Position numbers and translations under genes: made by a program
In this document: positions 7,400-14,108 of the stretch, piece after piece
How positions within the stretch are numbered: the first letter of the stretch is position 1
Layout of the letters: the number at the start of each line of letters is the position of its first letter
The notes under the pieces: model-generated
Databases searched by the model: none
What the model was told of the DNA's origin: nothing
What the model saw: the letters and a program-made list of their open reading frames with translations, nothing else
Assembly: GCA_934691725.1 (NCBI GenBank)
Contig: CAKUTF010000052.1
Location: forward strand, 1-15,753
Length of the DNA: 15,753 nucleotides
Origin: an uncultured Fibrobacter sp.
GTDB taxonomy: Bacteria; Fibrobacterota; Fibrobacteria; Fibrobacterales; Fibrobacteraceae
Direction: 5' to 3'

Positions 7400-7755
7400 G
7401 CTGGTAGGAAATAATTGAGAGGAATCAGGAGACGGGAATCAGTGGTCAATTAGCAATGAGTAATTAGGAGTGAGGATTTGGCTGTTTATCAGAGGTCAGT
7501 GACTAGCAAACAGTTAGGGAACAGGGAGAAGGGATTAGGAAGTAGTTATCAGAGCGTATTCAGAACTGAGTGCTTAGAACTTAGTTGATAGTTAATAGTT
7601 GACAGAAATCAGGAAACAGAAATCAGGAAACAGAATTCAGGAAACAGAATTCAGGAAACAGAATTCAGGAAACAGAATTCAGTTGTTAGAAGGGAAGAGG
7701 GATGTGGAATACGGGATTTTGGAACGTGTTTAGAGCTTAGATTTGCAGACGTCTA
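7400..7755 (+). repeat. Intergenic heptad array, middle left (AG strand is plus)
   Basis: This is the left half of the 655-bp gene-free region. On the plus strand it reads as AG-phased 7-mers (TTAGCAA, CTAGCAA, TTAGAAC, TTAGTTG, ATAGTTA and others). It includes a regular 14-bp tandem repeat at 7603-7682 and ends in a separator with GACGTCT at 7748. It is more degraded than the arrays at the window ends and has fewer separators. No credible open frame was seen in either strand. Confidence 0.75.
7603..7682 (+). repeat. 14-bp tandem repeat, 5.7 copies
   Basis: The unit is CAGAATTCAGGAAA. Copies start at 7603, 7617, 7631, 7645, 7659 and 7673; the first two have AAATC in place of AATTC. Fourteen is twice the 7-bp period of the surrounding array, and each unit splits into CAGAATT and CAGGAAA, so it appears to be a freshly amplified piece of that array. 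Confidence 0.95.
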
Positions 7756-7782
7756 TGCTCTTGCATCTCGGAAGTTCAACGT
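7756..7782. repeat. 27-bp element at the array turning point
   Basis: This stretch, with core ATCTCGGAAGTT, sits where the array changes strand: AG-phased 7-mers are on the plus strand to its left and on the minus strand to its right. An inverted copy lies at 15727-15753, matching 24 of 27 positions by hand alignment. It does not follow the 7-bp pattern itself. Confidence 0.8.
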
Positions 7783-7997
7783 CATCGGCTCTGACCACTG
7801 GACACTGCTCACTGCCCACTGAGTCTAAGCTCTCAGTTCTATCAACTAAGTTCTGAACCCCGTGTCCCGCTTACCGCTTCCCAAAGCTTAGACGTTCGCA
7901 GACCAATTTCCCATTGCTCATTGCTCATTGCTAATTGCTCATTCCCTTAGACGTCTGCGAACTAATCCCTACTCCCTAATCCCTGTTCCCTAAATTC
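7783..7997 (-). repeat. Intergenic heptad array, middle right (AG strand is minus)
   Basis: This is the right half of the gene-free region, written on the plus strand as CT-phased 7-mers (TGACCAC, TGCTCAC, ATTGCTC, TAATCCC). Separators have cores at 7891 and 7950. It carries the perfect inverted pair GTTCGCAGAC (7894-7903) and GTCTGCGAAC (7953-7962). It stops about 20 bp before the start codon of cysQ. Confidence 0.8.
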
Positions 7998-8006
7998 CGG
8001 TTCTGC

Positions 8007-8012
8007 TATCTT
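8007..8012 (+). promoter_or_regulatory. Putative -10 box of cysQ (near-leaderless)
   Basis: TATCTT is followed by TAACCC and then ATG 8019. No Shine-Dalgarno sequence is present. If this box is used, transcription starts at or next to the start codon. The same arrangement is seen at the gene on the other side of the array (ATG 7363). Confidence 0.4.
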
Positions 8013-8018
8013 TAACCC

Positions 8019-8792
8019 ATGCACAATTCTCTGCCTTTTGAAAACCTGTTCCCCGCTGTCCGCGAAGCGAGCCGTATCGCAATGCGCTTCTTTGAAAACG
8101 GCTTCGATGTGGAAACCAAGCCGGACAAAACTCCGGTCACTTCGGCGGATCTTTCGGCAAACCGAATCCTGCTCGAAGCCCTGCATCGTCTCTATCCGGA
8201 AATCCCGGTTGTTTCCGAGGAGACTGAACCGCCGCGTCTAGGGGCGTCGGTCGGAAGGTTCTTCTTGGTCGATCCTTTGGATGGAACTGGCGACTTCATC
8301 GCGAAACGCAAGGAATGGACGGTGAATATCGCCCTAGTGGAACAAGGTCGGGTCGTTCTCGGGATTGTCGCCGCTCCGGCCCTAAACGAATTTTTCTACG
8401 GGTTTGGCGACCGCGCGTTCAAGACGACCATCGACGATGTTTCCCTGAAAAATATCCGGCAACTAAAGCTTAAAAATCGGTTTTTCCCAAAAATCTCCGA
8501 GCGAAAACCTCGGATTCTGCGGAGCGTATCCCATCTCGAACCGGCTACCGAGGAGCTTCTCCACAGTCTTTCGGGAACGGAAATTCCCGTCGGATCGAGC
8601 CTTAAGTTTCTGCGCATCGCAGACGGTTTTGCCGACTACTATCCGCGACCTTTTCCCTTGCACGAATGGGATATCGCCGCGGGACACGGCGTACTCAAGG
8701 CTGCCGGCGGAAATGTCTATCGCTTCGGAAGCGATTTTGAGGTGGAATACGGTGCGAAAGGCTTCGTTTCTCCGCCGTTTGAAGCGTATTGA
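8019..8792 (+). CDS. cysQ: 3'(2'),5'-bisphosphate nucleotidase, CysQ/inositol monophosphatase family
   Basis: The 257-residue enzyme belongs to the Mg-dependent, lithium-sensitive phosphatase family. CysQ removes the 3'-phosphate from PAP, the by-product of sulfate assimilation, and recycles it to AMP. The metal-site motifs are all present: VSEET (65-69, with Glu67 and Glu68), DPLDGTGDFI (85-94, with Asp85 and Asp88) and WDIAAGH (217-223, with Asp218). The DPLDGT-x-(E/D)FI form and WTVNIALVE fit CysQ better than inositol monophosphatase, which usually has GTTNF. The length is normal. No sulfate genes are adjacent. The start ATG 8019 has no Shine-Dalgarno and lies just after a -10-like box. 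An inositol or histidinol phosphatase role cannot be fully excluded. Confidence 0.85.
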   Translation: MHNSLPFENLFPAVREASRIAMRFFENGFDVETKPDKTPVTSADLSANRILLEALHRLYPEIPVVSEETEPPRLGASVGRFFLVDPLDGTGDFIAKRKEWTVNIALVEQGRVVLGIVAAPALNEFFYGFGDRAFKTTIDDVSLKNIRQLKLKNRFFPKISERKPRILRSVSHLEPATEELLHSLSGTEIPVGSSLKFLRIADGFADYYPRPFPLHEWDIAAGHGVLKAAGGNVYRFGSDFEVEYGAKGFVSPPFEAY

Positions 8793-8823
8793 GGCTTTAA
8801 AATGCGATTCCTCGCCAGGAGAC

Positions 8824-8852
8824 TTGACCAAAATTCTTTTTTTTGCTAATAT
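8824..8852 (+). promoter_or_regulatory. Sigma-70-type promoter of rpsT
   Basis: TTGACC (8824-8829), a 17-bp spacer and TAATAT (8847-8852) form a near-consensus promoter. The start of transcription should be near 8859, giving a leader of about 33 nt. A run of eight T in the spacer could also serve the end of the cysQ transcript. GGAG at 8880-8883 is the ribosome binding site. Confidence 0.8.
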
Positions 8853-8891
8853 TGTTGCAACATTTTAAGGTTTTCACCCGGAGATATAAAG

Positions 8892-9161
8892 GTGCCAAAT
8901 CATCAGTCTTGCAAAAAACGTATCCGTCAGACCAAGAAGCTGACCGCTATGAACCGTTCCGTCCGTTCCGCTATCCGCACGAGCCTTAAGGCTATCCGTG
9001 GCGCAAGCGACAAGGATTCCGCCCTCAAGGAAATGCCACGTCTCTTCAGTATGCTCGACAAGGCCGCTGCGAAGGGGCGCGCCGGTTTCAACGCAAACCG
9101 TGCCGCGAACTACAAGGCGAAGGTCGCGAAGGTCGTAAACGCTTTGGCTGCCAAGGCTTAA
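8892..9161 (+). CDS. rpsT: 30S ribosomal protein S20
   Basis: This 89-residue, strongly basic protein binds 16S rRNA early in small-subunit assembly. The N-terminus MPNHQSCKKRIRQTKKL is the S20 signature, followed by NRSVRSAIRTSLKAI; the rest is helical, Ala- and Lys-rich, and ends in NALAAKA. The start is GTG 8892 with GGAG 8 nt upstream. Non-ATG starts for S20 are known in other bacteria (E. coli uses TTG) and limit its translation. It is a single-gene transcript between a near-consensus promoter and a stem-loop terminator. Confidence 0.97.
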   Translation: MPNHQSCKKRIRQTKKLTAMNRSVRSAIRTSLKAIRGASDKDSALKEMPRLFSMLDKAAAKGRAGFNANRAANYKAKVAKVVNALAAKA

Positions 9162-9185
9162 TTCGCCCAATCGAACGAATTTATG

Positions 9186-9223
9186 AAACCGCGGACATTC
9201 CTGCTCGCGGTTTTCGCTTTTTT
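9186..9223 (+). terminator. Rho-independent terminator of rpsT
   Basis: AAACCGCG (9186-9193) pairs perfectly with CGCGGTTT (9206-9213) across a 12-nt loop. A T-rich tail follows, including six T at 9218-9223. It begins 25 bp after the stop codon. Confidence 0.85.
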
Positions 9224-9246
9224 GGGAAATTTTCATTCCGTTTATC

Positions 9247-9283
9247 TATATTTTTGTTAGATTGTTTGAAAACGTCAAGGAAG
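9247..9283 (+). promoter_or_regulatory. Putative -10 box and Shine-Dalgarno of the mgl operon
   Basis: TATATT (9247-9252), overlapping TATTTTTG (9249-9256), is a good -10 or TAnnTTTG match; no clear -35 was found because the upstream 20 bp belong to the rpsT terminator. AAGGAAG at 9277-9283 is a strong ribosome binding site, ending 4 nt before ATG 9288. Confidence 0.5.
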
Positions 9284-9287
9284 AAGA

Positions 9288-10304
9288 ATGTCATCAATCA
9301 ACTTCGCTACCCGTGAAATTAGTTGCAAGGTCGTGTATTACGGTCCGGGCTTGAGCGGCAAGACGACAAATCTTCAAGTGATCCATCAGAAAATGCCCCA
9401 GGACAAGCGGACCGACATGGTTTCCTTGGAAACGGAAGGCGACAGGACCCTGTTTTTCGACTTTCTCCCGCTGAACCTGGGAGACATCAAGGGGTTCAAG
9501 ACCAAATTCCAGCTTTATACGGTTCCCGGACAGGTCTATTACAACTCGACCCGAAAAATCGTTCTTCGCGGCGTGGATGGAATCGTTTTCGTGGCGGACT
9601 CCCAGCGTTCCCGCGAAGCGGAAAATTTGGAAAGCTTGCAGAATTTGCGCCAGAACCTGGAAGATTACGGGGTGAACCTCGACGAAATCCCGCTCGTTCT
9701 CCAGTACAACAAGCGCGACATGGAAAATGTCTTTACCTTAGACGAGATGAACGCCCTCTTGAATCCAAAAGGCATTCCCTTTTTCCCGGCGACTGCGCAT
9801 AACGGAAAAGGCGTCGTGACGACGCTCAAGGCGATTGCGATGCTTGTCATCCAGCGTTTCAACGTTAAACAGGGATTTTTACGAAAAGCTGCGGACAGCG
9901 TTCACAACACGGGCGTACACGATGTGACGTTGAATGGAAAGGAGGGCGTATCCATTTCTCCGGCGGCCCAGGCGAAGACCGTTCCGCATCCGGAATCCGT
10001 CCTAAACCGGTTGCCGGAATCTCCGGAGCGTCCTCAGGCTGCGGAAGCCCTTCCCGATCTGGGTTCTACGCTTTCGTCTGCAGCGGCTTCACCGTTCCGG
10101 ATGCCGAATTTTGTGTCCCGCGCAGTGGCAAGCGAACCGGGAAGAGGCGGCCTTTTCCAGAAGAGCGCTTCGCCATTTGGGCGGCCCGTGCAACAGCCCC
10201 CGAAGCAGCGGCCTTTCGGAAGACCCGCTTTTGGCGCGGACGATGACGGCGCAGACGATGACGACATCGAGCTTCGCCCCTATATACCCAAGAAGAAGAC
10301 TTGA
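9288..10304 (+). CDS. mglA: MglA-type small Ras-like GTPase with long C-terminal tail
   Basis: This 338-residue protein contains a full MglA GTPase (residues 1-195). MglA is the polarity switch that places motility and surface machines at a cell pole in Myxococcus. Motifs are the P-loop GPGLSGKT (19-26), Arg53 in EGDRTLFFDF, TVPGQ (78-82, with Thr in place of the usual Ras Asp, an MglA trait) and NKRD (141-144). Arg53, Thr78 and Gln82 fall at the same positions as in Myxococcus MglA. The extra 140 residues are low in complexity and look disordered. They contain SPFRMP, SPFGRP and RPFGRP motifs, an acidic run (DDDGADDDD) and a basic end (PKKKT). Typical MglA stops near 195. It is the first gene of a five-gene operon, and its activator mglB follows after 15 bp. 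Confidence 0.95.
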   Translation: MSSINFATREISCKVVYYGPGLSGKTTNLQVIHQKMPQDKRTDMVSLETEGDRTLFFDFLPLNLGDIKGFKTKFQLYTVPGQVYYNSTRKIVLRGVDGIVFVADSQRSREAENLESLQNLRQNLEDYGVNLDEIPLVLQYNKRDMENVFTLDEMNALLNPKGIPFFPATAHNGKGVVTTLKAIAMLVIQRFNVKQGFLRKAADSVHNTGVHDVTLNGKEGVSISPAAQAKTVPHPESVLNRLPESPERPQAAEALPDLGSTLSSAAASPFRMPNFVSRAVASEPGRGGLFQKSASPFGRPVQQPPKQRPFGRPAFGADDDGADDDDIELRPYIPKKKT

Positions 10305-10319
10305 TAGAAGGTATCTGGA

Positions 10320-10736
10320 ATGAGCGATTTCACAGTTTATACCGACGACGCGAACCGTGTTCGCCGTTTGATGCAGGCTTACCAGTCGAATGTAAAGGCT
10401 GACTATATCATGCTGGTTCACCGCGACGGTTCCATCATTTCGGAAGTCGGTTCCATCGGCATGGATACGACTCCGCTAGCGGTCTTGAGTACGGCGTCTT
10501 TCGGAAGCGCAAAGCAAATCGGGGTGATGCTCGGCGAGGGGGAATTCCGCTCCGTTTCCTACACGGGTTCAAAGCGTTCCATCTACATCGCTCCGGTAGA
10601 GGACGCGCTTCTTCTTGTCCAAATTTTCCCGGGCAAGCTCCCTAGCCGTATCGAGGATTACAACAAGCTGCTGGTGGAAAAGCTGGTGGAAGCCGTTCCC
10701 GCGTTCACGCAAAACACGAGCAAGATTCACCACTAG
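10320..10736 (+). CDS. mglB: MglB-like Roadblock/LC7 protein (GTPase-activating partner of MglA)
   Basis: This 138-residue protein has one Roadblock/LC7 domain. In the known systems MglB forms a dimer that binds MglA, speeds GTP hydrolysis and fixes polarity. Visible family features are the repeated MLVHRDGSIISEVG strand pair (31-44), LAVLSTASFGSAKQIG for the central helix, and YIAPVEDALLLVQIF for the last strands. A short helix and an NTSKIHH tail finish the chain. AGAAGG lies upstream of ATG 10320. The order mglA-mglB is the reverse of mglBA in Myxococcus. The DUF2914 gene follows after 8 bp. Confidence 0.9.
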   Translation: MSDFTVYTDDANRVRRLMQAYQSNVKADYIMLVHRDGSIISEVGSIGMDTTPLAVLSTASFGSAKQIGVMLGEGEFRSVSYTGSKRSIYIAPVEDALLLVQIFPGKLPSRIEDYNKLLVEKLVEAVPAFTQNTSKIHH

Positions 10737-10744
10737 GAATTGCC

Positions 10745-11212
10745 GTGAAAGGCTTGCCACCTCTCCGCTACCTGCGAAAGACGACTCTTGTTTTCCTGGT
10801 CGTCTTTTTGTGTTTTATCGTGCATTGTATCTATGTAGCGCTAGACAGTTCCGAGAAATCCCCGGAAGGAGGGAATGTATCCGATGCGAGGATGCTCTCC
10901 GGTGTCGTTTGCCGGAATATCGTAGGCGGGGCGCCTTTTGGCGTGGATTCCGTTTTTCCGGTACACACGCGGATCCATTACTATTCCGAATTGCCGAAGC
11001 TCGCGTGGGATGTCCCGGACCGTCGGGTGCTGCACATCTGGTATAACGGGGCGGATACCGTGCAAAAGTCGCATTGCATATTGTCGGAATCTTTCTGTGA
11101 AAGCTCCATCGCTCCGCAGCTGCTCGGACCCGGGGAATGGAGCGTCGATGCCGTGGAAGGTCGCAGGCTCTTGTCTTCTCGCCAGTTCAGGGTCGAACCG
11201 TCAAGGGAATAG
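10745..11212 (+). CDS. Membrane-anchored DUF2914-domain protein
   Basis: The 155-residue protein has one N-terminal membrane helix (about residues 13-33, after a basic start with Arg8, Arg11 and Lys12), so the rest should be in the periplasm. The C-terminal 100 residues fit DUF2914: a conserved Cys (VVCRNIV), a strand ending in HIWYNG (97-102), and the closing block GPGEWSVDAVEG, then GRRLLSSRQFRV. The function of DUF2914 is not known. Starts with GTG at 10745; AGGA is 6 nt upstream and overlaps the stop region of mglB. Cys111 and Cys118 could form a disulfide. It lies between the GTPase pair and two outer-membrane proteins, and could link the inner membrane to the envelope complex (inference). 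The next gene follows in the same reading frame after a single TAG. Confidence 0.8.
   Translation: MKGLPPLRYLRKTTLVFLVVFLCFIVHCIYVALDSSEKSPEGGNVSDARMLSGVVCRNIVGGAPFGVDSVFPVHTRIHYYSELPKLAWDVPDRRVLHIWYNGADTVQKSHCILSESFCESSIAPQLLGPGEWSVDAVEGRRLLSSRQFRVEPSRE
11203..11208 (+). promoter_or_regulatory. Shine-Dalgarno that fixes a TTG start
   Basis: AAGGGA lies 7 nt before TTG 11216, inside the last codons of the DUF2914 gene. An in-frame TAG at 11210-11212 excludes any start further upstream, so TTG 11216 is the only start that keeps the signal peptide. Confidence 0.7.
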
Positions 11213-11215
11213 TCC

Positions 11216-14101
11216 TTGCCGTTTTTTTTGGGATTTCTGTTTTTGCTGGTTTCGTCGGGAGCGTGGGCGATGGAAAGCTATTCAAGGCTTTCAAAAGATT
11301 CCGTACCGGTTTTTCGCGGAATTCCTTTTCTGAAAAACGACTCGACATCGCCCGGTTTGCAGGACGCTTCGCGGGATTCCCTGAAACTCGAAACGAACGG
11401 TTCGAAAACCGTGCAGGTCATCGTGGGCGACGGCGGGACCGAGGTAAACCAGGAACTTCACCTGTCGATACGTGGCGAGGCGACAAAAGGCGTCTTTGTC
11501 GATGCGCTTCTTTCGGATGTCGGGCGCGAAGCGGGGGAAGAGCGGACCGCAACGCTTCAGGAAGTGGACGAGGTTCATTTTCGGGTGGAGACGGAACGCG
11601 CTTTTTTGCATCTTGGCGATATGACATGGAGCGAAACGGAGCTCGGGCTTTCGGGACTTTCGCGGAATACGCTCGGGATTGCCGGAGGATTAAAGCTAGG
11701 GCATTCCGAAGTCCGGGGAGCTTACGGCTTTGACGAACTAGAACACATCCATTCGACGTTTCGGGGTGTCAATGGCGAACAGAAAGGCTATCTCCTTTCT
11801 TCGGGAACCGGGGAAACCTATCTCGTCGCGGTGCCGGGTTCGGAAACGGTTTACCTGAACGGGAAAAAACTCGTGCGGGACGTGGATTATACGGTAAACT
11901 ACGCCGGGGGAATCCTCGATTTTTTGGGAACGCTCATCCCCGGTTCGGAAGACGAGATCCGCGTGGAATTTGACGCGTACAATTCCTTGGGAATGCAGAT
12001 TCTCAAGGCGGCGGACGGAAAGTATCGCGGGAAAAATCTTTGGCTGGATGTCGTCGCGTTTGAACTTGCAAGCGATACGTCGCGCCTCAAGAGGCGGACC
12101 TGGTCAGAGGAAGACGTGGAAACCTTGCGGAAGGATAGCGGGAATGAATTTGAACGCCCGGATTCGCTCGGGATGCTGGACCGTCCGCGGATGCTTCGAA
12201 GGTTCGGCGCCCGGATGCGCCTACAAAAGGGAAACCATCTGTATGCGGACGGGGAAATCGATTACGGCAAGGCGGATACGAACATGCTTTCGAAACGCGT
12301 CGGGGGACCTTCCGGGCGTGCCTACCGCTGGCTGCTTTCGAATGACAGTACCGAATCCCAGAGGTTCGCTCCGCTTCGGGTCCTTGTCTCGGGCGATTAC
12401 GAAGAGGAAGGCTTTCGGCAGAACGATTTTCAAGGGACGGTCCGCAACTGGGATTCCTACCTCTTGCGCGAGCTTTGGGACCTGGATAGCGCTTCGACCG
12501 AAGGTTCGCTTCGCTTCGATGAAATTTCCTTGAGCCTGAAGCTCCCCGCAAAGTTTTTTTTCGGGACGGAATGGGGCTACCGTCGAAGCCTGAGCGATGG
12601 CGAAACCTGGAATTCTTCGCGATTTCGCAGTTTCCTGGAACATCGGACAGAAGACGTTTTCGGGGAGGTTTCCTTTGTGCGGATAGCGTCGTTTGAAAAG
12701 TTTTCGTCGGAACGCTACCAGGGAATTGTTCGGGGCGAAACCCGGAGCGGTTTCTTTCGTCCGTTCGGAAACGCCTCCTATTCCGTCTGGATGAAAGATT
12801 CGGATGCGCTTTCGGAAAGGCGTTCGGAAAAGGCCAATGCCCGGAGCGGAATTGAACTGGTCGGTGTCAACTGGAATACCGAAGCGGCTCTTTTTGGAAC
12901 GCGCGTTCGGACGGGGAAAAGTTTTTCCTTGCTGGAAGATTCGTTGAAACAGGCGGGCTTTGAACATTCGATGGGCTACGACGGGCGGACCGTTTCCTTT
13001 TCGCATGTCTTGCAGTATAAGCGTACGGACGTGGATACGTCAGGCACGTCGAATTCTTTTCTTTCCGAGGAAGCGGTCCGGTTTGGATCGTCTTCTTCGC
13101 CGCTTTCGGGGAGCGCATCGTACCGTCTGGGCCTCACCCGGGAAGTTCCCTATGTCCCCATCTACAAGGCGGTCGCTCCGGGAACGGGAGATGTACTTTT
13201 CGACAGTCTTGCGGGCGTATTTGTCGAAGGCGTCGATAACGGAAATTTTGTCTATGAAGGGATGGGGCGAAGCGATTCCGCGGATGCCGTACGGGCGAGT
13301 TCGGCGAAACTCTCGCTGGACATGACTTTTCTGCCTCGAATGCTCGGCGTTTCCCGGGGAATTCTCCGCGATCTGGAGTTCTCTTTCAGCGGGGAAAGCG
13401 AAGGCCGCGATACGACGGGAAAGACGCTTTTTCTTCCGCCGCTTCGGAACGGTTCGCTAAGGAAAATGACCAGCGGAATTTTCAACGGGGAATTTTCGTT
13501 TCTGTGGACGGAAGTTAAAAACCGCGGTTCCGCGGAGTACGCCGTTGGCGTGTCAAGCGAAAAACGGAATACGGTAGGCGGGTATCTTGAAAAACGTTCC
13601 TGGCACAGGCTCACCGGCATTTATAGCGGTCGAAAAAAGGAAACCTGGGAACTTTCGCCGGGCCTTGAATTTGTCGATTTGCAGACCGTTCAAAAGATGG
13701 ACTGGAAAATCTACGAGGCTACCGCTTCCTGGAAAAGGGAACTGCCGCTTCATTTGTACGTAATCCCGAAAGCTTGGCTTCGCAAAGGAACGGGGAAGGA
13801 TGAAAGCGGCGGTATGGACGCTTTTCTGCGACAGGCGTCTTTTACGCTCGGATACGACGATGACCGTCTTGTCCGCGCCTCCAACGAATTCAGCGCGACA
13901 TTTGTCTCTTCAAAAAATTCCGTTTTGCCATACCAGATGGTTTCGGGATTTGGCAAGGGGACGACTTTCCGGAATTCCCTTTCCGCGTCGGTCGATGCGA
14001 ACGAATATCTTTCGCTTGGCTTTTATTATGTCGTTCGGTTTGGATCGGCGGAATCGGGGATCTTCCAGAAGATGTCGATGGAGGCTCGCGCTTATTTCTA
14101 G
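11216..14101 (+). CDS. Large outer-membrane protein with SprA-like N-terminal segment
   Basis: This 961-residue protein is predicted to be exported and to end in a large beta-barrel. The signal peptide (1-18, MPFFLGFLFLLVSSGAWA) is unusual in lacking any positive charge. Residues 62-135 (GSKTVQVIVGDGG, VNQELHLSIRG, LGDMTW) and 205-254 (VPGSETVYLNGKKL, DVDYTVNYAGGILDF, IRVEFDAY) resemble a module in large envelope proteins including SprA, the type IX secretion channel, where a 'DYTVDYxxG' strand pair recurs. SprA itself is over 2000 residues, so this is a relative or a shared module, not SprA. From about 260 to the end, strands with alternating aromatic residues dominate, and the chain ends EARAYF with a terminal Phe. 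It lies between the DUF2914 gene and an Omp85-type gene in the mgl operon. The function is inferred only from context. Confidence 0.7.
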   Translation: MPFFLGFLFLLVSSGAWAMESYSRLSKDSVPVFRGIPFLKNDSTSPGLQDASRDSLKLETNGSKTVQVIVGDGGTEVNQELHLSIRGEATKGVFVDALLSDVGREAGEERTATLQEVDEVHFRVETERAFLHLGDMTWSETELGLSGLSRNTLGIAGGLKLGHSEVRGAYGFDELEHIHSTFRGVNGEQKGYLLSSGTGETYLVAVPGSETVYLNGKKLVRDVDYTVNYAGGILDFLGTLIPGSEDEIRVEFDAYNSLGMQILKAADGKYRGKNLWLDVVAFELASDTSRLKRRTWSEEDVETLRKDSGNEFERPDSLGMLDRPRMLRRFGARMRLQKGNHLYADGEIDYGKADTNMLSKRVGGPSGRAYRWLLSNDSTESQRFAPLRVLVSGDYEEEGFRQNDFQGTVRNWDSYLLRELWDLDSASTEGSLRFDEISLSLKLPAKFFFGTEWGYRRSLSDGETWNSSRFRSFLEHRTEDVFGEVSFVRIASFEKFSSERYQGIVRGETRSGFFRPFGNASYSVWMKDSDALSERRSEKANARSGIELVGVNWNTEAALFGTRVRTGKSFSLLEDSLKQAGFEHSMGYDGRTVSFSHVLQYKRTDVDTSGTSNSFLSEEAVRFGSSSSPLSGSASYRLGLTREVPYVPIYKAVAPGTGDVLFDSLAGVFVEGVDNGNFVYEGMGRSDSADAVRASSAKLSLDMTFLPRMLGVSRGILRDLEFSFSGESEGRDTTGKTLFLPPLRNGSLRKMTSGIFNGEFSFLWTEVKNRGSAEYAVGVSSEKRNTVGGYLEKRSWHRLTGIYSGRKKETWELSPGLEFVDLQTVQKMDWKIYEATASWKRELPLHLYVIPKAWLRKGTGKDESGGMDAFLRQASFTLGYDDDRLVRASNEFSATFVSSKNSVLPYQMVSGFGKGTTFRNSLSASVDANEYLSLGFYYVVRFGSAESGIFQKMSMEARAYF

Positions 14102-14108
14102 GCTAACG

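Noticed and set aside
8793..8823. Terminator hairpin after cysQ
   Set aside because: Only a 4-bp stem (TCCT/AGGA) is visible before the T run, and those T residues lie in the spacer of the rpsT promoter; too weak to call.
12221..13006. Long open frame on the minus strand (261 codons)
   Set aside because: It lies antisense within the 961-residue gene, is rich in Arg, Pro and Lys with no recognisable domain, and is explained by the codon use of the real gene.
11216..14101. Calling the 961-residue protein SprA
   Set aside because: It shares a short strand motif (DYTVNYAGG) but is less than half the length of SprA and lacks evidence for its full set of domains.
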